DNA of 64,000 nt from Flavobacteriales bacterium (GCA_020635455.1 JACJZT010000005.1:62001-126000), one strand, 5' to 3'; shown: positions 8,556 to 18,615, numbered from the stretch's first letter. A program made the numbers and translations. The notes: generated by a model not told the origin, from the letters alone.

Positions 8556-10292
8556 TTACTTCAGTCCCAATTCTTCGAGTTGTTCCTTACTTAAAGGTGA
8601 GGGTGCATCGATCATCACATCCCTGCCGGCATTGTTTTTGGGAAATGCAATAAAATCCCTGATCGAATCCGTTTCACCTAAAAGCGAACACAATCGGTCA
8701 AGACCAAATGCAATTCCTCCGTGTGGAGGTGCGCCGTATTCAAACGCATCCATCAGGAACCCGAATTGCGCCTGTGCCTGTTCATCGGTAAAACCCAAAA
8801 GAGAGAACATTTCCTTTTGTACCTTTTTATCGTGAATCCGTATGCTTCCACCTCCCACTTCTACACCATTGATCACCAGATCGTAGGCATTTGCCCTTAC
8901 CTTTCCCGGAGAAGATCTTAGTTCGGAAATGTCTTCGGGCTTGGGGGATGTAAAAGGATGATGCATGGCATGCCATCTCCCGGATTCGTCGTCGAACTCC
9001 AGTAATGGAAAATCTACAACCCATAAGGCTTTGTATTCTCCACTTCTGATCAAGCCCGGTTGACGGCCAAGTTTGAGTCTAAGTTCGTTCATTTGTTTTT
9101 GTGTTGAACTCTTTTTACCACATAAAACCAGGATCAAATCTCCCGGAGCAGAATTACACGTTTGAGCCCATTGCCTTAAATTCTCTTCACTAAAAAATTT
9201 GTCTACCGACGATTTAAGTGTACCATCTGAGTTATACCTGCAGTAGATCAATCCACCTGCCCCAATTTGAGGTTGTTTCACAAAATCGGTCAGTTCATCG
9301 AGTTGTTTACGGGTAAATTCGGCACCTCCTTTCACGTTTATGGCTATTATCGATTCTGATGAATCAAACAAACCAAAACCTTTTCCCCTGGCAACCTCAT
9401 CGAGATACACAAATTTCATTTCGAATCGTGTATCCGGCTTATCCGACCCGTAAGTGTTCATAGCCTCTTGATAACTCATCCTTGGAAAATCACTCAGCTC
9501 AATTCCGTGTATGTTCTTAAAAACAAATTTTGTCAGTCCTTCAAACATATTTAAAATGTCGTCCTGCTCTACAAAACTCATTTCACAATCGATCTGGGTA
9601 AATTCAGGTTGCCGGTCAGCCCTCAGGTCTTCGTCCCTGAAACATTTTACGATTTGATAGTACTTATCCATTCCGCTTACCATTAATAATTGCTTGAAGG
9701 TTTGCGGGCTCTGGGGAAGTGCATACCACTCTCCCTCGTTTAAACGGGATGGTACCACAAAATCGCGTGCGCCCTCCGGTGTGGATTTGATGAGCACCGG
9801 AGTTTCGATCTCTATGAAAGATTGAGCATCCAGATAGGTTCTGGTATGTTTGGTTACCTGATGCCGGAGCTCAATTTTCTTACGAACCGATTCTCTTCTC
9901 AAATCGAGATAGCGGTATTTCATTCTCAATTCATCTCCTCCGTCTGTATTTTCTTCTATAGTAAAAGGCGGGGTTTTCGACTCATTCAGGATCTCCAGTT
10001 CCTCAACCCTGATCTCGATATCTCCGGTATCCATTTTAGGATTTTTGGATGACCGTTCATCAACCACACCTGTAGCCCTGAGAACGCATTCCCTACCATA
10101 GATCCTTGCTTTTTCAAAAGTTTCGGGATTTTTCGTTTCATCAAAAGCAAGCTGTGTGATCCCATACCGGTCACGCAAATCGATAAAACCGATCGATCCG
10201 ATGTCACGGCTCTTTTGAAGCCAACCACATAAAGTTACTTTTTTTCCTACATCTGTAATGCGTAATTCTCCGCAAGTATGTGTTCTGAGCAT
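8556..10292 (-). CDS. aspS: Aspartyl-tRNA synthetase
   Basis: A 578-residue class II aminoacyl-tRNA synthetase, the usual bacterial length. An N-terminal OB-fold anticodon-binding domain (about 1-110, including GWLQKSRDIGSIGFIDLRDR) is followed by the catalytic domain. Motif 2 is visible as CFRDEDLRADRQPEFTQID, and motif 3 as GGIAFGLDRLCSLLGE near the C-terminus. Between them is the bacterial GAD insertion domain (about 290-420). It charges tRNA-Asp in the cytoplasm. The ATG at 10292 is preceded by a perfect TAnnTTTG element. Whether it is discriminating or also charges tRNA-Asn cannot be decided from the sequence by eye. Confidence 0.97.
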   Translation of the reverse strand: MLRTHTCGELRITDVGKKVTLCGWLQKSRDIGSIGFIDLRDRYGITQLAFDETKNPETFEKARIYGRECVLRATGVVDERSSKNPKMDTGDIEIRVEELEILNESKTPPFTIEENTDGGDELRMKYRYLDLRRESVRKKIELRHQVTKHTRTYLDAQSFIEIETPVLIKSTPEGARDFVVPSRLNEGEWYALPQSPQTFKQLLMVSGMDKYYQIVKCFRDEDLRADRQPEFTQIDCEMSFVEQDDILNMFEGLTKFVFKNIHGIELSDFPRMSYQEAMNTYGSDKPDTRFEMKFVYLDEVARGKGFGLFDSSESIIAINVKGGAEFTRKQLDELTDFVKQPQIGAGGLIYCRYNSDGTLKSSVDKFFSEENLRQWAQTCNSAPGDLILVLCGKKSSTQKQMNELRLKLGRQPGLIRSGEYKALWVVDFPLLEFDDESGRWHAMHHPFTSPKPEDISELRSSPGKVRANAYDLVINGVEVGGGSIRIHDKKVQKEMFSLLGFTDEQAQAQFGFLMDAFEYGAPPHGGIAFGLDRLCSLLGETDSIRDFIAFPKNNAGRDVMIDAPSPLSKEQLEELGLK

Positions 10293-10302
10293 AATTAGGG
10301 TG

Positions 10303-10310
10303 CAAATATA
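10303..10310 (-). promoter_or_regulatory. Candidate aspS promoter -7 element
   Basis: On the minus strand the site reads TATATTTG, an exact match to the Bacteroidota -7 consensus TAnnTTTG. It lies 10 nt upstream of the aspS ATG. No TTG is present at the usual 17-23 nt upstream, so the -33 element is weak or absent. Confidence 0.45.
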
Positions 10311-10384
10311 CGACCATTCAAATCAGATTGTTTGAATTTGACAGGGTTTATACCGAATTCAATCAACCCAATTTAAATACGGAT

Positions 10385-12340
10385 TTAGTGTTTCTTCTGA
10401 TTCCGTTTTAGGGGAAATTCCTTTAGTTTTCTGTTGAATAACAAGGGATAGCTTTCGGTTTTAACGAGTGCGGAATCAAGCCCGAAACTCTTTTCTTCCG
10501 AAATTCCTACCCTTTTGATCACCGAATGCCCGAACACAAGCAATTTATCAAAAAACTCCATTTCATTTTCATATGAAAATTCCTTCTTGATCATTACGTA
10601 TCTGAAATCTCCGCCCATGAAACTGTATTTGGTAGCGTATTTGTTTTCAACCTCAAGTTCTTTGCTTTCAATGAGATCTTCGATCACTTTACGAAGCAAA
10701 ATATTGATTTTTTGATCTACCCTGAAACCCAATTTAAAATCAACCCGAATGATGTCGTTGGGAATGATCTGATTCACCGAATACTCACAGGTGTATGGGT
10801 CGTCATGAACATTGATGTGAACCATCCAATATATGTCGGCTCTTTTAGGATTGTTTTCGAAAATGGAATAAATAATTTTCTTTTCAATACGATTTGGGCT
10901 TTCGGAACTGGTTAAAAAAACAAGATTGGTTGCATATTTTGGAATGCTAAGGTCCTTGCTAAGGTCTTCAAGCATTGGAACAAAGGGCTCGAGTTCAACA
11001 AATTCAACCATCTGGTTCCTGATTTGCCTTGCACGATACCAGATAAACATGATGGCAATAATGCAAAGAGTAATAAGAACGGTGATGTACCCACCCTGAC
11101 TGAATTTTTCGAGGTTTGCAACATAGAACGCACCTTCGAGTGTTAAAAAAATTGAAAGGTATAAAATAACCCAAATGGGCTTTTGTTTAAGCCTGGTCCT
11201 TAAATATGCGGCAAACAATAAAGTAGTCATGGGCATCGCGGTATTTATTGCAAGACCATAGGCTGCTTCCATATTGGCGGATTCTCTGAAATAATATACA
11301 ATGAACATGCAACCCATCCATAATAGAAAGTTTATCGCAGGAACGAAAATATGTCCCTTTTTCTCGGTGGTATAAACCACCCTCATTTTTGGCCAGAATC
11401 CAAGTCTGATTGCCTCTGAGATCAGCGTAAAAGAACCGGTGATCATTGCCTGACTTGCAACGATGGCGGCCATAGTGGCTATTGCAACGCCGATGTAAAG
11501 AAAACCCGGAGGCATCAACTCGAAGAATACCCTTTTGTCACCTAGCATTTCACCCTTATGGGCAATAAGCCAGGCTCCCTGTCCGAAGTAATTCAGTATA
11601 AGGCAGGTCTTCACAAAGATCCAGCTGATCCTTATGTTTTTCCGCCCACAATGTCCCAGGTCGCTGTACAGGGCTTCGGCACCTGTTGTACAAAGAAATA
11701 CAGCTCCCAGAAGATAGAATCCCTTTGGGTAATTGGTAAGAAGATTCAGTGCGTATGCGGGATGAATGGCCTTAAAGATCGAAAGATTATGAAGGATCTC
11801 ACCGGCTCCCAGAATGGCTATCATCGAGAACCAGATTACCATTACCGGTGCAAACCATTTACCAACGGTTCGTGTGCCGAATTGCTGAATGATGAACAAG
11901 AGGCTCAGTATTATAACCACCACGGTTACCGTCGGCATGTTCGGTATTCTCGATTCAAGACCTTCCACCGCTGATGAAACCGAAATGGGAGGAGTAATAA
12001 TACCCTCGGCAAGCAATGCTGCGCCACCTACGATTGCCGGAATGAGCATGTATTTTGTCCGGCGTTTTATAAGTGCATAAAGCGAAAACATACCACCTTC
12101 CCCATTATTGTCTGCCGTTAAGGTGAGTAAGACGTATTTAAAGGTTGTTTGAAGCGTAAGGGTCCAGAATACACAACTGAGTGCACCCAGGATCAATCCT
12201 TCGCTGATCACCTTGTCACCAACAATTGCATTAAAAACATAAAGAGGAGATGTACCTATATCACCATAAATGATACCAATGGCTATCAGAACCCCTGCAA
12301 CGTTAAAGGGTATTGAATGTAAACCGGAGGTTTGTTTCAT
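10385..12340 (-). CDS. kup: KUP-family potassium uptake transporter
   Basis: A 651-residue protein of the KUP/HAK/KT family, which imports potassium, usually with protons. The N-terminus has the signature GIIYGDIGTSPLYVFN (about residues 21-36). Also visible is NNGEGGMFSLYAL in the helix 2-3 region. About 12 membrane spans fill residues 15-440. The C-terminal 200 residues form the hydrophilic cytoplasmic domain. The charged tail KRNQKKH is ordinary. It is likely a single-gene unit: aspS lies downstream on the same strand after a 92-nt gap with its own promoter-like site, and a long gene-poor gap lies upstream. Confidence 0.95.
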   Translation of the reverse strand: MKQTSGLHSIPFNVAGVLIAIGIIYGDIGTSPLYVFNAIVGDKVISEGLILGALSCVFWTLTLQTTFKYVLLTLTADNNGEGGMFSLYALIKRRTKYMLIPAIVGGAALLAEGIITPPISVSSAVEGLESRIPNMPTVTVVVIILSLLFIIQQFGTRTVGKWFAPVMVIWFSMIAILGAGEILHNLSIFKAIHPAYALNLLTNYPKGFYLLGAVFLCTTGAEALYSDLGHCGRKNIRISWIFVKTCLILNYFGQGAWLIAHKGEMLGDKRVFFELMPPGFLYIGVAIATMAAIVASQAMITGSFTLISEAIRLGFWPKMRVVYTTEKKGHIFVPAINFLLWMGCMFIVYYFRESANMEAAYGLAINTAMPMTTLLFAAYLRTRLKQKPIWVILYLSIFLTLEGAFYVANLEKFSQGGYITVLITLCIIAIMFIWYRARQIRNQMVEFVELEPFVPMLEDLSKDLSIPKYATNLVFLTSSESPNRIEKKIIYSIFENNPKRADIYWMVHINVHDDPYTCEYSVNQIIPNDIIRVDFKLGFRVDQKINILLRKVIEDLIESKELEVENKYATKYSFMGGDFRYVMIKKEFSYENEMEFFDKLLVFGHSVIKRVGISEEKSFGLDSALVKTESYPLLFNRKLKEFPLKRNQKKH

Positions 12341-12359
12341 TTAAGTGGGAAACAGTTGG

Positions 12360-12367
12360 CAAAATTA
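12360..12367 (-). promoter_or_regulatory. Candidate kup promoter -7 element
   Basis: On the minus strand this reads TAATTTTG, an exact TAnnTTTG match, 19 nt upstream of the kup ATG. No convincing TTG -33 element is at the expected spacing. Confidence 0.4.
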
Positions 12368-12692
12368 TAATTATGAAACGAAAATTGAATAAATAAGGAA
12401 AATTAATTCATCAGTCTTCATTTTCTTTTAAAAAACCTTCAGAACCAGATCTATATAATTACAAAGTATCTTATTTAGACTTACACAATATTTGAAAAGG
12501 GGTTTAGGTCAGGAAATTTCAATCTCCATTCTAATTTTTTCAGTCAGTAAAACCTAGATCATCTTAAACCACACTCTACATTCCAAAACCATCTATTCCG
12601 ATATCTATACATCGATATTTAGCAATTATAGTTTTCATGTCATAAATAAACATCAAACCAGAAATGAACCGTTGACCCGAATACATTTAAGA

Positions 12693-12713
12693 AAGCCTTT
12701 TACTTAAAAGCTT
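12693..12713 (-). terminator. Weak candidate terminator after the VWA-protein gene
   Basis: An imperfect inverted repeat, AAGCcTTTT at 12693-12701 and AAAAGCTT at 12706-12713, begins 8 nt beyond the stop of the VWA gene. On the minus strand it is followed by a short T-containing stretch. The stem is A/T-rich with one bulge, so support is weak. Confidence 0.3.
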
Positions 12714-12721
12714 GAAGCCCC

Positions 12722-14755
12722 TTACCTGTTCGTCATTGCTTTAGAAAGCTTGCCCGCCTGAGTGATTAGGTCTATAAGTTCCTTTCGTTCGTTAAAAGTG
12801 TCATCATGCTTTGAATCCTTCACTAGGTTTAACAAATGTTCAAAACTGGCTTCACCTTTATATTCAGAGTCACTCAAAAGTAAACCATACTCAGCCAGAG
12901 CCGCAGCAAATTTGAAATCTTCCGAATTCACTTCTTTTAAGTCAGGTTGCACCAACATTTTTATTAATTTACTTGAACTATCGGAGTCTTCCTTGTATCT
13001 GAGTTTAACAAACCCGATTTCATTTTCCGGGTACTGGTTTTTTAAACACGTTTTGAGATAATGCAAGGAATCTGAAAATGGAATCTTTTCATCCTTTAAG
13101 GGTATAATTTCATACAAGGCTGTTACACAACTACCTGCTCCCATTTCCCCGGCGTCCTTTTTGTCATTATTGAAATCTTCGGTTTGGAGCATTCTGTTTT
13201 CATAACCAATTAGCCTGTAACCACTCACATATAGCGGATTGAACTCGATCTGAATTTTGACATCCCTCGCCATGGTGATCATGGTTTCAGATAATTCACG
13301 AACCAACAATTTATTGGCTTCCTGCAGATTGTCGATGTAGGAGTAGTTTCCGTTTCCTTTATCTGCCAGTAGTTCCATTTTGGAATCCTGATAATTTCCT
13401 GTTCCAAAACCCAAAACACTAAGAAAGATATTGGTTTTCTTCTTTTCAGTAATAAGGTTTTCCAGCTCAGACTCTGAACTTACTCCTACGTTAAAATCTC
13501 CGTCAGTTGCCAGAATTACCCTATTCACTCCTCCCGAAATAAAATTTTCGGCAGCTATCTTATATGCAAGCTCTATTCCTTCTCCTCCGGCAGTGCTTCC
13601 TCCGCTTTCAAGTCTATTAACAGAATTTTTAATAAGCCTCTTTTGTGAACAAAATGTAGAAGGTAATACAAGACCACTTTTTCCTGCATAAGCAACAATA
13701 GCCACTTTATCCATTGGTCCCAGATGATCCAGGAGCAATGAAAGGGATTTCTTTACAAGTGGAAGTTTATTATAGTCACTCATTGAACCAGAAACATCAA
13801 TGAGAAAAACCAGATTACTCCCCAGCACATTTTTAGGATCCATTTTTTTCGCATTGATCCCCAGTCGCAACAAAAAATTGCTTGTATTCCAGGGGCATTG
13901 CCCTAATTCATAATGTAAGGAAAGAATCTTTCCGTCTTCAGGTTCCGGATAAGAATATTTGTAATAATTCACAAATTCTTCAATACGAACTGCATCAGGA
14001 GGAGGAAGCATCCCACTGTTCAAAAATCGTCTTGTGTTGGAGAATGATGCCTTGTCCACATCTATTGAAAAGGTACTCACCGGCTCCATTAAAGGTTGTA
14101 AAAATCCCCGTTCCCGGACCTTTGCATAAACCTCGTGACTACTCTCAGGAACAGGTTTTGCTTTTCTTTCCTTACTATTTTGATTCGTGTTCACAGTTGG
14201 ATGTCCTTCGATAAATAACCTGGTACCATCTGTACGATTACCTAGGAAAGAAATTCCATTTGTACCGGATGAATTGTTTGAATTTATTTGGACTCCCCTT
14301 TGTGGCAGCTTTATAATATCTTTTGATGTGAGCGTATTTTTATTTTCATCAAGCTGAACAGATTTACTCTTACATTCAATGGTTATCGTCTTTAATTCTT
14401 GGCTGTCATCAAATTGGACCATTTGAATGTACAAAAACTTTATGGAGCCTGATAAAACCTCTATCGAAGTTGCCTCATAAGGTGTATAACCAACATAACT
14501 TACCTTTATCGAGTAAATGCTGGCATCTAAATTGCTAAATCTGTAGTTTCCTGCATCGTCTGTAATGGTGCTCCCTAACACCTTTCCGTCTTTTAGTAAA
14601 ACAACGGTGGCAAACTCGAGAGGAGCACTGGTAATTTTGTCGGATACTTTTCCACGGATCTTACCGGTCCCTGAATGGGGGTTTAAACTGAATGAAAGCA
14701 AAGCAAAAGAAGCTATGATCATTCCACATGTTAAGATTTTTACACTACTTTTCAT
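12722..14755 (-). CDS. Secreted VWA-domain protein of the YfbK type with N-terminal carboxypeptidase-regulatory-like domain
   Basis: A 677-residue exported protein. The frame reaches back to an ATG at 14776, but the ATG at 14755 puts the signal peptide first (MKSSVKILTCGMIIASFALL). Next comes a CarboxypepD_reg-like beta-sandwich (about 30-110, GNYRFSNLDASIYSIKVSYV). A YfbK-type N-terminal block follows (STFSIDVDKASFSNTRRFLN). The von Willebrand factor A domain keeps its metal-binding MIDAS residues: DVSGSMS, the threonine of GGSTAGGEG and LATDGDFNVG. The C-terminal region matches the DUF3520 part of the YfbK family (YIDNLQEANKLLVREL onward). Such proteins are thought to bind surface or periplasmic partners through the VWA domain; the partner is unknown. 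Long gene-poor gaps flank it, so it is probably monocistronic. Confidence 0.85.
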   Translation of the reverse strand: MKSSVKILTCGMIIASFALLSFSLNPHSGTGKIRGKVSDKITSAPLEFATVVLLKDGKVLGSTITDDAGNYRFSNLDASIYSIKVSYVGYTPYEATSIEVLSGSIKFLYIQMVQFDDSQELKTITIECKSKSVQLDENKNTLTSKDIIKLPQRGVQINSNNSSGTNGISFLGNRTDGTRLFIEGHPTVNTNQNSKERKAKPVPESSHEVYAKVRERGFLQPLMEPVSTFSIDVDKASFSNTRRFLNSGMLPPPDAVRIEEFVNYYKYSYPEPEDGKILSLHYELGQCPWNTSNFLLRLGINAKKMDPKNVLGSNLVFLIDVSGSMSDYNKLPLVKKSLSLLLDHLGPMDKVAIVAYAGKSGLVLPSTFCSQKRLIKNSVNRLESGGSTAGGEGIELAYKIAAENFISGGVNRVILATDGDFNVGVSSESELENLITEKKKTNIFLSVLGFGTGNYQDSKMELLADKGNGNYSYIDNLQEANKLLVRELSETMITMARDVKIQIEFNPLYVSGYRLIGYENRMLQTEDFNNDKKDAGEMGAGSCVTALYEIIPLKDEKIPFSDSLHYLKTCLKNQYPENEIGFVKLRYKEDSDSSSKLIKMLVQPDLKEVNSEDFKFAAALAEYGLLLSDSEYKGEASFEHLLNLVKDSKHDDTFNERKELIDLITQAGKLSKAMTNR

Positions 14756-14776
14756 ACCTGATTCATTTGGAATCAT

Positions 14777-15174
14777 ACACTAAGAAAAGCAGTTTACGTG
14801 TATTCCTTAATTTGATTTAGTATCAACTAGTTTGACTTTACATAAGGATAAAATCACAGGATAATTGAAATACTTGACACAATAATTATCAAAAGCACTG
14901 TCCTTCAATTTCTGAATTTTAATTATTTTGTCGTGAATCGAAGTTGTTGACGCTAATTCCATTGGAATTAGTTTTCCGGATATAAGATTTAAGTATTGAT
15001 AAAAATCATGCCTTAATAATGCAACCTGAAATTTGCAGTAAAATATTTATTGCGGTTGACTCAACATCATCGAGGCTTTACAATATTTAGTTACCTAAGA
15101 TCTGTTGAAATGGCGCCTTATGCCAATCTCATTAAAACTGATTTATGATATTAATTTTAAGCCGGGATCACGAA
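14777..15174. other. Intergenic stretch with one perfect inverted repeat
   Basis: About 400 AT-rich nucleotides without a supportable gene. It contains a perfect 8-bp inverted repeat with a 3-nt spacer, CTAATTCC at 14953-14960 and GGAATTAG at 14964-14971, followed on the plus strand by TTTT. It could be an operator or a weak terminator, but no plus-strand gene ends here. Confidence 0.4.
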
Positions 15175-15903
15175 CTATTGATCCCTTACTTTATATTGTT
15201 CAAAAATGCTTAAAGTTAAACTTGGTTGTTCAAGAACAATATCAAACCGAAATGGCATATTATACTCATCTAAAGTATTAAGTGGCTTTTGAATCAAGTA
15301 GTAACTGGTATTAATTGAGTACATTTTATAAATCTTCTTTTTCCTTTTCAATGCAAAATTTGCTATTAAATCAGAGCTTTCCTCAAGTGCACGTTCCTGT
15401 AAAATAAAAACGATTGAGTCAATATGTGTCTGGTTTAATTTAGGAAAAGCTTTAAATCCCGTAAAGCAATTTTCAGGAAGTTTTTTCAGCAGCGAATCAT
15501 AAACTCTCAGCGTGGTTTCAATATCCTTGATCTTTAAGGTAATTGTTTGTTGAAAACTCAGGCTTGTGCTCCTGTAACCATTGGAGCTTTTATTTGAAAT
15601 TCGAACAATTTCAGGCTTTATATTTTGTCCATTCTGTTCTAAAATGGAAGTGACTCTTCTATATATTGAATCCAGCTTGATATCGTATTTAATCCACTTT
15701 CTTTTTTTTCTTTCGTAATTGGTATATTCACAGTAGGTTATTTCAATGTGGTAGTAATCTGGTTTAAGTATTGTATCGGAGGTAATTGTTTGTGAATAAA
15801 AAGAGGAGCTATCTGTATTTATTACTTGTGAAAAGGCGAAGTTACACGTCAGTAACCATGAGATAAAAAAACCTGAAATTACTTTTTTTAATAACGTAGT
15901 CAT
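15175..15903 (-). CDS. Exported protein with possible SIMPL (DUF541)-like domain
   Basis: A 242-residue protein with a clear signal peptide (about 1-25, ending NFAFSQ). The mature part alternates predicted strands and helices. The pattern resembles the SIMPL/DUF541 fold: a paired DSIYRRVTSILEQNGQ helix, a middle strand LSFQQTITLKI, then the helix ALEESSDLIANFALKRKKKI that corresponds to the family's ALEDAxxKA segment. The resemblance is at pattern level only, and the sequence is divergent and Lys/Tyr-rich. No function can be given. It stands alone between two gaps on the minus strand. Confidence 0.5.
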   Translation of the reverse strand: MTTLLKKVISGFFISWLLTCNFAFSQVINTDSSSFYSQTITSDTILKPDYYHIEITYCEYTNYERKKRKWIKYDIKLDSIYRRVTSILEQNGQNIKPEIVRISNKSSNGYRSTSLSFQQTITLKIKDIETTLRVYDSLLKKLPENCFTGFKAFPKLNQTHIDSIVFILQERALEESSDLIANFALKRKKKIYKMYSINTSYYLIQKPLNTLDEYNMPFRFDIVLEQPSLTLSIFEQYKVRDQ

Positions 15904-16145
15904 TCTTAAGAATAAAATAGAACTTAGGAAAATAGCCGGAGTCGTATTAATTTAACGGAATATGTTTTCAGATATTTTATGTATTAAACTAGAATTAAAA
16001 AAAATCGAAAAATAACCGAGCACTGTGCATGCAGGCTTATTGGTTAGCAAATCTCAGTATGGAAACTAACTTTCTTTTGTTCCGGGTTACGTTTTTATTT
16101 AAAAAGTTTAGAAATGATTTTGGTAGGTACCTTTACCGGCCATTC

Positions 16146-16796
16146 TTATTTCAATTCCCCGATCCAGACGTTACCACGTTTAAAGGAATACATTTCTGTT
16201 ATTTCTCCTACGGGTTCTTTGAATCGGGTTATTCGATGCGGTTTCTTCATGATTTTTTCAAACCATTTTTTTGTGTCAATATAATCTTGTCTTGTTGCAT
16301 AATTTTCAGGCTCCCCAACTTCTGAGTTATCATAGTGGTCTTCGTCCAGGCAATGATCCCAGGTAAAGTTTTGAAGTCTGCTTCTTAATGACCCATAGTT
16401 ACCAATCCTTAATTCTGTACTCTCATCCGGCATGAAGAAAGCATTTTCATAATGCTCAATTTTATTGCCTCTTGCACAAACAACCTGTGATCTTGAAAAA
16501 CGCGGTTCATAAAGCCAGATCTTTAAGTAGTATGGAAGACCGGAATCATCCAATTGCCTTTTCCAGGATTCATATATATCAATCAATCCGTTCAACATTA
16601 GTGCCCTGGTCTTTGCTTTGGGCTCAGGAATTGAACTGTTGATCATTGAAAGGTCGCACCAAGGATGCACAATAATATCAATGTGGTCACTTTTGTATTT
16701 TTCGAGCAAATCAAATCTTAAACTCAGATTTTCCAATCTCCATTTTTCAATGTATAGATGTCTTCTTTTATTTCCCCGGATTTTTTGTTGTTTCAA
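16146..16796 (-). CDS. Hypothetical protein, unrecognised family
   Basis: A 216-residue cytoplasmic-looking protein with no signal peptide or membrane span. The frame opens at a TTG at 16796, with a stop codon four codons further upstream. No in-frame ATG occurs before about residue 50, so TTG is the best start. The sequence is rich in Trp, Tyr, Arg and Asp/Glu, including IDIIVHPWCDLS, LKIWLYEPRFSRSQ and DTKKWFEKIMKKPHR, and looks like a compact alpha/beta fold. I do not recognise a family. A 42-nt gap separates it from the outer-membrane-barrel-like gene downstream on the same strand. Confidence 0.55.
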   Translation of the reverse strand: MKQQKIRGNKRRHLYIEKWRLENLSLRFDLLEKYKSDHIDIIVHPWCDLSMINSSIPEPKAKTRALMLNGLIDIYESWKRQLDDSGLPYYLKIWLYEPRFSRSQVVCARGNKIEHYENAFFMPDESTELRIGNYGSLRSRLQNFTWDHCLDEDHYDNSEVGEPENYATRQDYIDTKKWFEKIMKKPHRITRFKEPVGEITEMYSFKRGNVWIGELK

Positions 16797-16838
16797 GTTC
16801 TTTCTTTAAGGTTCTCGACTATATAATAACACTGTGCA

Positions 16839-17432
16839 TCATCTCTTCAGAGTATACTTCACAGTCAGCGTTATGGAATTCATCCAGCCTTCACCTACAC
16901 GATCACCTTTGGTAACGATATTGAACTCTCTACCCATACCAAGTGTTGTACCGAGGTTTATACGGGTGTTTCGGATGTTAAACAAATATCCGACATTGAT
17001 CCAGGGTTGAAACACCAAAGTGTACGTATCACCTTCTTGCGGATCTGAGCCATCGATCTTGTCTTTCCAGTGGGTCCACATGCTCCAGATATCTATGGTT
17101 GCCCCTGCGGTAAAATGGCCCAGTTTGTATGGGTGATAACTTACCAAACCTAAACTTCCTCCGTATCCTTTTGCCGTTTCGCGGTCGTTATATGGACTCC
17201 AGTCCTGACGATTTGCGAAATTTCCTCCCGCCCTCAGTCTCACGGCCAATTGGTTCCGGAAATAAAGATCAGCGGTCAGGGTTGGTATGATCCCTGCAGG
17301 GTATCCCTGAATTTCAATTCCAAAATCAAATCTGCCTCTTTTGCATTTTAAAGTATCGATTTGAGCCTTTAGATCCTGAAAAAATGCAACTGTTATAAGA
17401 AGCAGAATATATCCTTTATGATAGTTTCTCAC
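16839..17432 (-). CDS. Predicted small outer-membrane beta-barrel protein
   Basis: A 197-residue protein starting at GTG (17432). It has a signal peptide (about 1-23, YILLLITVAFFQDLKA). The remainder alternates short amphipathic strands with Gly/Asp/Asn turns and ends in an aromatic strand (SITLTVKYTLKR), as expected for an 8-stranded outer-membrane barrel. Gly-rich strands such as GYGGSLGLVSYHPYKLGHF support this. There is no enzyme motif. It lies 40 nt downstream of the delta' gene on the same strand. Confidence 0.6.
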   Translation of the reverse strand: MRNYHKGYILLLITVAFFQDLKAQIDTLKCKRGRFDFGIEIQGYPAGIIPTLTADLYFRNQLAVRLRAGGNFANRQDWSPYNDRETAKGYGGSLGLVSYHPYKLGHFTAGATIDIWSMWTHWKDKIDGSDPQEGDTYTLVFQPWINVGYLFNIRNTRINLGTTLGMGREFNIVTKGDRVGEGWMNSITLTVKYTLKR

Positions 17433-17472
17433 ATTCTTAAAATTTTGACCGAAGCTAAAAAATCATTCAAAA

Positions 17473-18606
17473 TTAAACGGCTTCGGTCTTGCTCATCAAG
17501 GTTCTTCGAATAGTAAGGGACACATTGGTAAGTGAAATTCTCGGATTGGCATTTCGATCTATGTGATAGATCGTATCGTTTATCGCTTTGTAAATCTCTT
17601 CCAGTTTTGGTTCTGTAAGCAATTTACTAAAATCCGAAACGAATTTTTGATTGCCCGAAGGCACTTTTGGTTTATAACCTTCAATTAATCTCAAATGAAG
17701 GCATTCATTAAAGGTATACAAACTTTTTCGCAAGAAATTTTTTATTCTTTCTCTTCCCAGGGAAGACATCGTATTGACCCATTCGTTGATCTTGATCATG
17801 TTTCCGGTATAACAAAACATCATCCAGTTGCGTAGTTCTTCGGTGTTACCGGAGTCGCCCTCGTTCAGTGCCTTGATAGCCAGACTGAGGTTTCCTTCCG
17901 ACAAAAACGAATGCAGCTCTGCATCTTCCGAACTACATTGAAAGTTCTCGAGAAGGTAATCGTGAACATCGAAAGTTTTGAACTGCGGAACCGGAAAGAT
18001 CTGAGTTCTTGAAATAATGGTATTCAATACTTTGTCAGGCTTTTCGGTAACGATAAAAAAATGGGTGTTCTCACTGGGCTCTTCCAATACCTTCAGCAAA
18101 ATATTTCCCGCCTGACCCAGGTATTCCGGTAACCATAGCACCATAAATTTCTTACCTCCTTCAAAAGCCCTTAAGCTCAGTTTTTTAAGGATGTTACGAC
18201 ACTCCTCTGCAGTGATGTTACCTTGTTTGTTCTGATCGTCCTTACCCTTTATGGTATCCATCCAATCGGTATAGGTGAGAAACGGCATTTCTTTCAGAGC
18301 ACTTCTCCACTCCGATAAAAAAGTATCGCTGATCCTGGAACTGTCTCCGGCTATGAAGGGATACGAAAAATGAACATCCGGATGAATGAAGGATCCGGTT
18401 TTTGAACAAGAAGAACATTCTCCACACGAATCGTTTTCAGTTTTATTCTGACAAAGCATATAACTGATCAGGGCAAGTGCCAGTGTAAGTGCTCCGTTTC
18501 CTTCCGGGCCGCTGAACAAGCAGGCATGCGGTATCCTTCCATTATCGGAGGCCATAATTAGCTTCTGCTTAACTTTGATCTGACCGGGTATGGATGAAAA
18601 CTGCAT
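17473..18606 (-). CDS. holB: DNA polymerase III delta' subunit
   Basis: A 377-residue clamp-loader subunit. The N-terminal half has the AAA+ arrangement of delta' and gamma: IPGQIKVKQKLI, then ACLFSGPEGNGALTLALAL at the P-loop position. Here the Walker A lysine is replaced (GNGAL), so ATP binding is probably lost, as is normal for delta'. A four-cysteine zinc module follows (CQNKTENDSCGECSSC). The sensor 1 region is present as FFIVTEKPDKVLNTIISRTQ, where the SRTQ arginine corresponds to the arginine finger of delta' (SRC in E. coli). It loads the sliding clamp during replication. It sits 9 nt downstream of the YfhO-type gene, so the two are probably co-transcribed. Confidence 0.88.
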   Translation of the reverse strand: MQFSSIPGQIKVKQKLIMASDNGRIPHACLFSGPEGNGALTLALALISYMLCQNKTENDSCGECSSCSKTGSFIHPDVHFSYPFIAGDSSRISDTFLSEWRSALKEMPFLTYTDWMDTIKGKDDQNKQGNITAEECRNILKKLSLRAFEGGKKFMVLWLPEYLGQAGNILLKVLEEPSENTHFFIVTEKPDKVLNTIISRTQIFPVPQFKTFDVHDYLLENFQCSSEDAELHSFLSEGNLSLAIKALNEGDSGNTEELRNWMMFCYTGNMIKINEWVNTMSSLGRERIKNFLRKSLYTFNECLHLRLIEGYKPKVPSGNQKFVSDFSKLLTEPKLEEIYKAINDTIYHIDRNANPRISLTNVSLTIRRTLMSKTEAV

Positions 18607-18615
18607 TAAGGGATC

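Larger units (their letters stand above)
12341..12721. other. Intergenic stretch between kup and the VWA-protein gene
   Basis: About 380 AT-rich nucleotides without an open frame that I can support on either strand. It holds the kup promoter-like site at one end and a weak hairpin at the other. I see nothing else in it. Confidence 0.6.
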